DNA of 6,558 nucleotides, taken from contig CALBKL010000232.1 of NCBI GenBank assembly GCA_937895985.1, forward strand, positions 1 to 6,558, written 5' to 3'. The first letter of the stretch is position 1. Every line of letters starts with the position of its first letter. Below, in pieces: positions 1 to 6,323 of the stretch. The position numbers and the translations under genes were made by a program. The notes beneath the pieces are model-generated. The model saw only the letters and a list, made by a program, of their open reading frames with translations. It did no database searches and was not told the origin of the DNA. This stretch comes from an uncultured Solobacterium sp. GTDB taxonomy: Bacteria > Bacillota_I > Bacilli_A > Erysipelotrichales > Erysipelotrichaceae.

Positions 1-126
1 AGAAGACCTGCTTGGATGCGAAAGGTGATACGCGAGCTGTGTTTTAATGGAACGAAGTATCGTACACAAGATGAAGAACAAGATTGCACAATGATGCTAA
101 GTGATCATGAAGGTGAGTACAAATAA
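1..126 (+). CDS. 3' end of an unrecognised protein (partial)
   Basis: Frame 1 is open from the left edge to a TAA at 124-126, giving the last 41 residues of a protein whose start lies outside the window. The fragment is charged and polar (it contains RKVIRELCF and ends HEGEYK), with no membrane segment and no motif I recognise, so no function is offered. The other two forward frames close early. A terminator hairpin begins right at the stop codon, which supports a real gene end here. An open stretch of 42 codons could still arise by chance in AT-rich DNA, so this is a moderate call. Confidence 0.6.
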   Translation, partial: RRPAWMRKVIRELCFNGTKYRTQDEEQDCTMMLSDHEGEYK

Positions 127-148
127 AAAAGCATCTACAATGCTTTTT
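126..148. terminator. Bidirectional terminator between convergent genes
   Basis: A perfect inverted repeat has arms AAAAAGCAT (126-134) and ATGCTTTTT (140-148) around a 5-nt loop (135-139). The arms end in runs of T on both strands, so the hairpin can stop the plus-strand gene ending at 126 and the minus-strand methyltransferase gene. The TAG stop of the methyltransferase gene (135-137) sits in the loop, so one arm is also its last coding sequence. Confidence 0.8.
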
Positions 149-911
149 CATATACACGAATACGGAACTGACAAGTTACATCTAAAGTTTGTATATCTAG
201 TAACCGTTGCTTATCTTCAATAGATGTCTTATAGGCATAAGGGGTCATCTGGAATAACTGATATAGTGTTTCCTGATCAAGTGTTACAACATTTTCAATG
301 ATTTCATCTTGGATGAGTTGTAGATCTGTTTTGATATCCTCCATGATATTTTCGTATGGAGTATCATAGAGAACTGCTTTCATCTCAAACAAATGTTTTG
401 GGCCAGGTGTAACGAAGATAAACTTTCCACCTGGTTTTAATATACGCTGTAATTCATCTGTTGCGGCAGGCGCAAAGCAGGTAACAGCTACATCACAAGA
501 GTCGCTTTCGAGCGGAAGGTGGAAAATAGAAGCTACAACATACTGGGTTGACTTATCATTTTTAGAAGCATGTTTTAAAGCATCCTTTGAAAGATCAAAT
601 CCATATTTTTCCTGTGCAATAAAACCATCGGTATAATAGCCTTCCCCACAACCTAAATCGACAAAGACTTTTGGATGAAAAGTTGTATTTAAGTTAATGA
701 GATATTCTTTTAAGAAGGCATAGACACCTTTTTCTAAAAAGGAAGTACGTGCTTTTACCATCTCGATATTATCACCATGAAATGGTTTATTTGAGCGATA
801 TAAATTGATATAGCCTTGTTTAGCATAATCAAAATGATGGTTATTTTCACAGATTGCTTCTCGGGTGGAACGATTTAATTTTGACTGACAAATTGGGCAA
901 ATTAATTTCAT
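135..911 (-). CDS. rlmA: 23S rRNA (guanine-N1)-methyltransferase, RlmA family
   Basis: Predicted cytoplasmic S-adenosylmethionine-dependent enzyme that methylates N1 of a guanine in hairpin 35 of 23S rRNA. The 258-aa protein has the full family layout. An N-terminal zinc finger has C5, C8, C21 and H25, followed by the family stretch FDYAKQGYINL. The SAM-binding loop is DLGCGEGYY at 85-93, then ILKPGGKFIFVTPGPKHL (157-174) and QMTPYAY (221-227). Length and motif order match E. coli RlmA. Gram-positive members (RlmAII/TlrB type) modify G748 rather than G745, so the target base is not certain. I chose the ATG at 909-911 because the zinc finger follows it at once. An in-frame TTG at 927-929 would add only six residues and overlaps the -10 box. 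There is no Shine-Dalgarno sequence, and the -10 box is six bases upstream. Confidence 0.9.
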   Translation of the reverse strand: MKLICPICQSKLNRSTREAICENNHHFDYAKQGYINLYRSNKPFHGDNIEMVKARTSFLEKGVYAFLKEYLINLNTTFHPKVFVDLGCGEGYYTDGFIAQEKYGFDLSKDALKHASKNDKSTQYVVASIFHLPLESDSCDVAVTCFAPAATDELQRILKPGGKFIFVTPGPKHLFEMKAVLYDTPYENIMEDIKTDLQLIQDEIIENVVTLDQETLYQLFQMTPYAYKTSIEDKQRLLDIQTLDVTCQFRIRVYEKAL

Positions 912-917
912 AGAAAA

Positions 918-926
918 AGTATAGCA
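918..926 (-). promoter_or_regulatory. Extended -10 promoter of rlmA, predicted leaderless
   Basis: On the minus strand the sequence reads TG-C-TATACT, an extended -10 box with the hexamer at 918-923. Six bases (TTTTCT) then separate it from the ATG at 909-911, so a normal start site about seven bases after the box falls on the A of the ATG. No good -35 hexamer is visible. The weak candidate (around 940-946) lies inside the palindrome at 936-952. Confidence 0.65.
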
Positions 927-934
927 CAAAGTAC

Positions 935-962
935 TTGACTGAAAGTCAGTCAGTGATATAGT
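935..962 (+). promoter_or_regulatory. Promoter of the tetR unit
   Basis: The -35 box TTGACT (935-940) and the -10 box TATAGT (957-962) are 16 bp apart. They lie just upstream of a strong ribosome site, AGGAGGT (969-975), eight bases before the ATG at 984. The palindrome at 936-952 covers the -35 box and most of the spacer, so a protein bound there would block RNA polymerase. Confidence 0.75.
936..952. promoter_or_regulatory. TetR-type operator palindrome
   Basis: TGACTGA-AAG-TCAGTCA is a perfect inverted repeat with 7-bp arms and a 3-bp centre. Its size and symmetry are typical of operators bound by TetR-family dimers, and it lies next to a tetR gene, inside that gene's promoter. It also covers the expected -35 region of the divergent rlmA promoter. 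Binding by the adjacent regulator is inferred from position. Confidence 0.8.
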
Positions 963-983
963 AGATGTAGGAGGTAATAACAG

Positions 984-1547
984 ATGCCTGAGAATAAAGA
1001 TAACGAAGAACGAAAGAATGAGTTTATAGATGCGGCAGAAAAGCTATTTAAAGAAAATGGCATTGTAGAGACAACAATCAGCTCCATCGTAAAAGAGATG
1101 GATGTAGCAAAAGGACTATTCTACTATTACTTCAAGTCAAAAGATGATGTAATTGAAGCAATCAGTAATAAATACAACGAAGCATTTAATGCTATGATGC
1201 AGGAAAGCATGAATAAAGAGGATTATACAGAACGTTTAAAACAGTTCGTTCATAACTCAGTGAAGTCTTTCCGTGTATTACACGAAAAACTTAATGGTGA
1301 AGATGGCGCAGATCTTTCTAACTTAAGTGTTAGATCTACCTTGGAAGCGAAAAATAAAGCCATTACAGATTTAACAAAGCTATTTGATGAAGGCGTACGA
1401 CTTGGTGAGCTAACATTAGATAACACGAAGTATTACGCAAATATCTTGATCAGTGGAATTGTTGAATTAATTGATCAAGGTGAAGCTACTAACGATGAAA
1501 TTGCATTTATTATTTGGGACCTCATTGAAAGGGCCGGAAAGGACTAA
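984..1547 (+). CDS. TetR/AcrR-family transcriptional regulator
   Basis: A 187-aa protein of normal TetR length. Residues 10-56 form the DNA-binding domain, with the helix-turn-helix at about 31-50 (TISSIVKEMDVAKGLFYYYF) showing the typical KG.FYYYF.SK recognition-helix pattern. The remaining, mostly helical, residues are the ligand-binding and dimer part, which gives no clue to the inducer. The start is fixed by AGGAGGT at 969-975, eight bases upstream. The gene sits directly behind a perfect 17-bp palindrome, so negative autoregulation is likely. The next gene begins 4 nt after its stop and is not a pump or enzyme, unlike many TetR targets. What signal it senses cannot be read from the sequence. 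Confidence 0.92.
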   Translation: MPENKDNEERKNEFIDAAEKLFKENGIVETTISSIVKEMDVAKGLFYYYFKSKDDVIEAISNKYNEAFNAMMQESMNKEDYTERLKQFVHNSVKSFRVLHEKLNGEDGADLSNLSVRSTLEAKNKAITDLTKLFDEGVRLGELTLDNTKYYANILISGIVELIDQGEATNDEIAFIIWDLIERAGKD

Positions 1548-1551
1548 GGAC

Positions 1552-1878
1552 ATGTCAGAAAATAACAAGAATGGATTCGAAGATTTAGGAAAAACAATTT
1601 CCGATTTACTAACAAACGTTACAAAGGTTGTAACAGAAAGTACAGAAGGTCTTACTTCTAAGTTAAAGGTTGAAAAGCAAAAGGCTGAAATTCGTGCCGA
1701 GATTGGACATCACTCACGTGAGCTATCTAAGTACTATGAAACATTAGGTCGTAACTACTACAACGATATTGTTATCAATAAGAAGTCTGGTACATATACA
1801 GAAGTAATGGACAATATCCGTACAAAAGAAAAGTTAATTGAACTTTTAAACGAAAAGTTAGACGTATTAGAGAAGTAA
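1552..1878 (+). CDS. Small helical (coiled-coil-like) protein of unknown function
   Basis: A 108-aa, highly charged, cysteine-free protein with no signal peptide and no membrane segment, so probably cytoplasmic. Nearly the whole length looks helical. An amphipathic stretch at about 8-40 is followed by KQKAEIRAEIG, then SKYYETLGRNYY near 60-72, and a lysine/glutamate-rich heptad-like end. The AEIG...YYE.LGR.YY pattern resembles the helical part of small Firmicutes proteins that often carry a zinc ribbon, but no zinc ribbon is present here. It lies 4 nt after tetR, with AAAGGA (1538-1543) inside the end of tetR placed eight bases before the ATG, so the two are co-transcribed. All four arginines are CGT, and AAC and TAC are common, which hints at fair expression. 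An upstream in-frame ATG at 1471 was rejected because it lies deep inside tetR. Confidence 0.82.
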   Translation: MSENNKNGFEDLGKTISDLLTNVTKVVTESTEGLTSKLKVEKQKAEIRAEIGHHSRELSKYYETLGRNYYNDIVINKKSGTYTEVMDNIRTKEKLIELLNEKLDVLEK

Positions 1879-1883
1879 TGAAA

Positions 1884-1917
1884 AAGTGCGATTCTTAGGA
1901 GTCGCACTTATCTTTTT
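1884..1917. terminator. Strong bidirectional terminator between convergent units
   Basis: The inverted repeat 1884-1894 / 1899-1909 forms an 11-bp stem with one G-T pair and a four-base loop (TTAG, 1895-1898). It is followed on the plus strand by TATCTTTTTT, six bases after the stop of the 108-aa gene. On the minus strand the hairpin runs into five Ts and can end the queuosine operon. The queH stop (TAA, minus strand 1897-1895) lies in the loop. Confidence 0.9.
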
Positions 1918-2590
1918 TGCGGGAATCATAGGAATACTTACAACCACAGTAATCTTGACGATATAGACAATATGCATCAGAGATTTCTGTAGAATGTTGT
2001 TGACCATTTCCCTTTTTAAAATCAGAGTAGAAATACTTCGTGTGTGAATATTTCTGCTGTAATGAGCGGCCAATCTCATTGAGCTTCTGAGAATCTTTTT
2101 GACGTGAGAAGGTCATGACCGTTGTAAAGTAGTCATAGCCATTTTGGTCTGCATAGGCAAACGCTGCATTCATTCTCTCTGTGTAACATGAGAAACAACG
2201 TAGCCAGCCCTCTGGGTCATCTTTACGTTTTGCCAAAAGCTTTTGGTCAAAGGCATCATAGTTATAAGGCTCTATTACCAGTTTGATTTCTCCATGCCAC
2301 CTTTCGTCCAGATACCGTTTCATATCAGATAAACGCATGTCGTATTCTGATGCTGGCCAGATGTTGGAGTTATTATACATAATCGTTACATCAAAAACTT
2401 CATGAAGGAATTCCAAAGGCCAACATGCGCATACAATACAACATGCATGTAAGAGTAATTTTGGCTTTTTGTTTGTGCTAGCTTTGATGTTTTTCATCTC
2501 CTTGAGGGACTCTATATAATAGTTTGTCTTCGTGGAAGATTTGCGATTCTTTAAATAGGCAATATAGGCTTCTTTTTCTTTTTCATTCAT
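1895..2590 (-). CDS. queH: Epoxyqueuosine reductase QueH
   Basis: Iron-sulfur enzyme that performs the last step of queuosine synthesis, reducing epoxyqueuosine to queuosine in tRNA; it is an unrelated replacement for cobalamin-dependent QueG. The 231-aa protein carries the QueH (former DUF208) signature. KPKLLLHACC has C50-C51, and C54 follows. Then come YNNSNIWPASEYDMRL (72-87), RC..C with C132 and C135, DYFTTVMTFS (153-162), SDFKKGNG (189-196) and LYRQDYCGCKYS (209-220) with C215 and C217. About 40 charged residues precede the domain. The usual CCAPC reads CCIVC here, and C56, C208 and C229 are extra cysteines. The ATG is the first possible start, since a TAA lies three codons upstream in frame. 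It overlaps the queA stop by 8 nt and lacks a ribosome site, so translation probably depends on queA. Confidence 0.93.
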   Translation of the reverse strand: MNEKEKEAYIAYLKNRKSSTKTNYYIESLKEMKNIKASTNKKPKLLLHACCIVCACWPLEFLHEVFDVTIMYNNSNIWPASEYDMRLSDMKRYLDERWHGEIKLVIEPYNYDAFDQKLLAKRKDDPEGWLRCFSCYTERMNAAFAYADQNGYDYFTTVMTFSRQKDSQKLNEIGRSLQQKYSHTKYFYSDFKKGNGQQHSTEISDAYCLYRQDYCGCKYSYDSRKKDKCDS

Positions 2591-3620
2591 TGGTGATTAA
2601 CATGCAATCGCCGAAGGAGAAGAAACGGTATTTCTCCTGTACTGCATGGCGATACGCTTCTAGAGTAAATTCATATCCTGCAAAGGACGCAATCATCATA
2701 ATCAGAGTTGATTTTGGTAGGTGGAAGTTTGTTAACATACCATCGATAGTATGCCACTGATATCCTGGATAGATGAATAATTTTGTCTCACCAGAACATT
2801 CTTCAAACTTACCAAAGCGATTCCATACGGATTCAAGTGTACGTACGGATGTTGTGCCAATCGCAAAGATACGTTGACCATTTGCCTTCGCTGTGTTTAA
2901 GGTATCTGCGGCTTCCTTAGACATATAGTAAACTTCACTATGCATGTCATGGTCTTCGATGTCTTCTGTATCCATTGGTCTAAATGTACCTAAACCTACA
3001 TGTAGTGTTACATCAACGACTGTAACACCTTTTTCTTTGAGCTTGATAAAGATTTCATCTGTAAAGTGTAAACCGGCTGTTGGGGCTGCAGCAGAACCTC
3101 TTACCTTGGCATAGACAGTCTGATAGCGTTCTGGGTCATTTAACTTCTCTTTGATATATGGTGGTAATGGTACATTTCCTAATTCATCTAAGATTTCATT
3201 GAAGATACCATTGTAGATCATGCGCATCTTTCGTAAACCTTTTTCACCAATTTCTATACATTCTGCACGTAAACGTCCATCGTGGAAGGAAACAATAGTG
3301 CCAAGTTTCACTACCTTCGCATTACCAACTAGACACTCCCAAATATCATCTGGAAGTTGTCTTAGTAGAAGTAACTCAACATGAGCACCTGTTTCTTCTT
3401 TTGTCCCAAATAATCTAGCAGGAATAACACGTGTGTTATTGCGCACTAAAACATCACCTGCATGCAGGTAATCTACGATATCGTAGAAGTGCTTGTCTTC
3501 ATATTTCTTTTCTGTATTATGAATGACAAGCATACGAGAAGAAGTGCGATCGAGCAAAGGAGTTTGCGCAATTAGTTCTTCTGGCAAGTCATAATCAAAA
3601 TCACTTGTTTTCCATTTCAT
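2583..3620 (-). CDS. queA: S-adenosylmethionine:tRNA ribosyltransferase-isomerase QueA
   Basis: Transfers and isomerises the ribosyl group of S-adenosylmethionine onto preQ1 already in tRNA (position 34 of GUN anticodons), giving epoxyqueuosine, the substrate of QueH encoded next. The 345-aa protein is full length, with family motifs in order: DLPEELIAQTP (11-21), NNTRVIPARLFG (61-72), ELGNVPLPPYI (146-156), GSAAAPTAGLHFT (175-187), HVGLGTFRP (207-215), GTTSVRTLES (255-264), TNFHLPKSTL (297-306) and FFSFGDCMLI (333-342). The first of these motifs is usually NDTRV, so the asparagine at 62 is a mild variant. The ATG at 3618-3620 was chosen over an in-frame TTG at 3639-3641. It starts at the usual family N-terminus and has AGAGGA seven bases upstream, inside the end of tgt. 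Only one base separates it from the tgt stop. Confidence 0.97.
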   Translation of the reverse strand: MKWKTSDFDYDLPEELIAQTPLLDRTSSRMLVIHNTEKKYEDKHFYDIVDYLHAGDVLVRNNTRVIPARLFGTKEETGAHVELLLLRQLPDDIWECLVGNAKVVKLGTIVSFHDGRLRAECIEIGEKGLRKMRMIYNGIFNEILDELGNVPLPPYIKEKLNDPERYQTVYAKVRGSAAAPTAGLHFTDEIFIKLKEKGVTVVDVTLHVGLGTFRPMDTEDIEDHDMHSEVYYMSKEAADTLNTAKANGQRIFAIGTTSVRTLESVWNRFGKFEECSGETKLFIYPGYQWHTIDGMLTNFHLPKSTLIMMIASFAGYEFTLEAYRHAVQEKYRFFSFGDCMLITNE

Positions 3621-3621
3621 A

Positions 3622-4799
<1,178 letters not shown>

Positions 4800-4820
4800 A
4801 TTCGCTGAGAAACATCTGCG

Positions 4821-4829
4821 TGTTATAAT
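4821..4829 (+). promoter_or_regulatory. Extended -10 promoter, predicted leaderless
   Basis: TG-T-TATAAT is a consensus extended -10 box (hexamer 4824-4829). Six bases (GTTTTT) then lead straight into the ATG at 4836. The start of transcription should fall on or next to the A of the ATG. The best -35 candidate at 17 bp spacing (TTCGCT, 4801-4806) is poor, as often seen with extended -10 boxes. This is the same layout as upstream of rlmA. Confidence 0.75.
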
Positions 4830-4835
4830 GTTTTT

Positions 4836-5285
4836 ATGAGATCGAAAGAAATACGTGTAAGAAATTTACCGAAAGATGACGTTCCTTTTTACGTTTCCAA
4901 TGTAAAACCAACATCATTTTTAATGATTGCGATGGTTGCTGGTATCAGTTTTTTATGGATACGTTCCTATTTGCAGGTGATTGGAGTCATGGTCATCATG
5001 GTGTCGTTATTCTCATTATTGATGTTGCCGGATTGTAAACTGTATGAAATTCATCAGGATTACATCGTACTCTATAATCGACACGATAAATCAGAATGTT
5101 TCATTATCTACTATGAAGATATGGTATCTTGGCACTATGAATGGAATCCAAGTTATGACCAACTCGTTATTTCACTAGTGGATGGCAGTGTAGAAAAACA
5201 AGAAGTCTATGCGAAATATCGCATTGAGAAGTGGTTAAATTCTTTAGCACCAGGCAAACAAGCAAAAAAGAATTATAGAAAGTAG
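4836..5285 (+). CDS. Two-helix membrane protein with cytoplasmic PH-like C-terminal part
   Basis: A 149-aa protein with a short polar N-terminus, two hydrophobic helices (about 26-42 and 45-64) joined by a tight turn with an arginine, then about 85 residues that look like alternating beta strands (LYEIHQDYIVLYN, SECFIIYYEDMVSWHYEW, QLVISLVDGSVEKQEVY) ending in a helix and a basic tail. This layout resembles small bacterial proteins with a two-helix anchor and a PH-like domain. That comparison is by shape only, and no specific function is claimed. It has no ribosome site and appears to start at the 5' end of its mRNA. No other ATG or GTG start is available in frame before residue 30. It heads a unit with the metal sensor 6 nt downstream and the exonuclease after it. 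Confidence 0.8.
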   Translation: MRSKEIRVRNLPKDDVPFYVSNVKPTSFLMIAMVAGISFLWIRSYLQVIGVMVIMVSLFSLLMLPDCKLYEIHQDYIVLYNRHDKSECFIIYYEDMVSWHYEWNPSYDQLVISLVDGSVEKQEVYAKYRIEKWLNSLAPGKQAKKNYRK

Positions 5286-5291
5286 GATGTG

Positions 5292-5627
5292 ATGAAATTA
5301 GTAAATCCTGAAGCAGTAGAAAAATGTAAAGCGAATATGATTTGTGAAGCAGACGTAGATGATATGAGTTTAATTTTTGATATGTTTAGTGATAGTACTA
5401 GACTCAAGATTATGAACGCACTCTTTGTCAGTGAACTATGTGTGGGTGATTTAGCGTCTTTATTACAGATGAGTACAAGTGCTATCAGCCATCAGTTATC
5501 TTCTTTAAAGAAAACGAAATTGGTAAAGACAAAGAAGATTGGCAAGAATGTTTATTACTCTATGGCAGATGAACATATTGAAAAGATCTACCAGATGACA
5601 TACGAGCATATTAAAGAAGATGACTAA
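5292..5627 (+). CDS. ArsR/SmtB-family metal-sensing repressor, zinc-type alpha5 site
   Basis: A 111-aa winged-helix repressor of normal ArsR length. Core motifs are MFSDSTRLKIMNAL (31-44), ELCVGDLASLL (48-58), the recognition helix around MSTSAISHQLSSLKK (60-74) and the wing KIGKNVYYSM (82-91). Residues D93, H95, H106 and E109 keep exactly the spacing of the interhelical alpha5 zinc ligands of SmtB (D104, H106, H117, E120), so zinc or a similar metal is the likely signal. It also has C50, at the first cysteine of the CadC-type ELCVCD motif whose second cysteine is glycine here, and N-terminal C12 and C18. The start is ATG 5292; the adjacent GTG at 5289 is possible. AGGA at 5284-5287 is close to the start. 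No metal pump lies nearby. Confidence 0.92.
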   Translation: MKLVNPEAVEKCKANMICEADVDDMSLIFDMFSDSTRLKIMNALFVSELCVGDLASLLQMSTSAISHQLSSLKKTKLVKTKKIGKNVYYSMADEHIEKIYQMTYEHIKEDD

Positions 5628-6180
5628 AATCGTTGCGATTGATTTTGAGACTGCAAACAATCAAATGTCGAGTGTTTGTTCAGTTGGCATTGCGGTAATG
5701 GAAGATGGAGTGGTCATTGATCACTATTACTCTTTGATTAAACCGGAAGAAAACGTTAGTTATTTTTCACCTTACAATATTCGTGTTCATGGCATTACTG
5801 CAAAAGACGTTGAAGATGCGCCTACATTTTCAGAAATCTATCGTGAATTAACGAGATATTTTGAAGATGCGGTGATCGTGGCACATAATGCACGATTTGA
5901 TATGAACTGTTTAAAACAAACTTGTTTGAATACAGGTAAGAAGATACCTGTAATAGAATACTTTGATACAGTGGAATTATGTAAACGTGTCTTTTCGAAT
6001 CTCAAACATCATCGTCTCAATGATGTATGTGAGTATATTGGAATTGAGCTGGACCACCATAATGCATTAAGTGATGCGAATGGTTGTTTGGAAATTGTCA
6101 TGGCAGTGATGAATCTGGTTGGAGAGTATGATATTTACCAACTACTAGAACGTTGTCAAACAAAACTTTATCAGTTATAA
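5620..6180 (+). CDS. DEDDh 3'-5' exonuclease, DnaQ/Pol III epsilon-like
   Basis: A 186-aa single-domain nuclease of the DnaQ-like superfamily, expected to remove nucleotides from 3' ends using two metal ions. Catalytic residues are all present: D8 and E10 in AIDFET, D94 in VAHNARFDMNCL (Exo II, 87-98), and H147 with D152 in HNALSDA (Exo III). RVHGITAKDVEDAP (55-68) is the typical family stretch between Exo I and Exo II. It lacks BRCT, helicase or polymerase domains, so it is a stand-alone exonuclease. It could serve in DNA repair or RNA trimming; the sequence does not decide between epsilon-like proofreading and oligoribonuclease-like roles. Its ATG overlaps the end of the arsR gene by 8 nt (ATGACTAA) with no good ribosome site, so it probably relies on coupled translation. 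Confidence 0.93.
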   Translation: MTKIVAIDFETANNQMSSVCSVGIAVMEDGVVIDHYYSLIKPEENVSYFSPYNIRVHGITAKDVEDAPTFSEIYRELTRYFEDAVIVAHNARFDMNCLKQTCLNTGKKIPVIEYFDTVELCKRVFSNLKHHRLNDVCEYIGIELDHHNALSDANGCLEIVMAVMNLVGEYDIYQLLERCQTKLYQL

Positions 6181-6184
6181 AACG

Positions 6185-6219
6185 AACAATGGATACGCTT
6201 TATATTCATTGTTTTTTTT
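6185..6219 (+). terminator. Rho-independent terminator after the exonuclease gene
   Basis: Arms 6185-6195 and 6203-6213 form an 11-bp stem (one G-T pair) with a seven-base loop. The T-run at 6212-6219 overlaps the end of the second arm. It starts five bases after the stop codon and ends the membrane protein-ArsR-exonuclease unit. Confidence 0.88.
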
Positions 6220-6266
6220 ACTAGATTCATATCAACTTTTTTTGTAAAAAACAACACCAAAAAATG

Positions 6267-6295
6267 ATTACAATTTCCTTTTTACGTGCTAAAAT
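6267..6295 (+). promoter_or_regulatory. Promoter of the surface-protein gene
   Basis: ATTACA (6267-6272) and TAAAAT (6290-6295) are 17 bp apart, and TG precedes the -10 box with one base between (TGCTAAAAT). Transcription would start near 6302, giving a leader of about 22 nt with GGGGGA (6311-6316) seven bases before the ATG. The rest of the 6220-6310 gap is AT-rich and shows no further element I can support. Confidence 0.65.
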
Positions 6296-6323
6296 AACTC
6301 TATTATTTATGGGGGACAAAAGA

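Noticed and set aside
912..929. Upstream TTG start for rlmA adding six residues
   Set aside because: It has no ribosome site, its first codons overlap the extended -10 box, and the conserved zinc finger begins right after the ATG at 911.
1471..1551. 27-residue N-terminal extension of the 108-aa protein
   Set aside because: It lies wholly inside the tetR coding sequence in another frame. The ATG at 1552 has AAAGGA at proper spacing and follows the tetR stop directly.
1867..2079. Minus-strand open frame within queH
   Set aside because: It overlaps a well-recognised queH gene in another frame and its product shows no recognisable motif.
2524..2760. Plus-strand open frame across the queA/queH junction
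   Set aside because: It is antisense to two clearly conserved genes, has no promoter or ribosome site, and its protein is unrecognisable.
6220..6266. Poly-T and poly-A runs around 6229-6251 as a second terminator or small RNA
   Set aside because: The runs form only weak A-T pairing with no GC in the stem. They fit ordinary AT-rich spacer between a terminator and a promoter.
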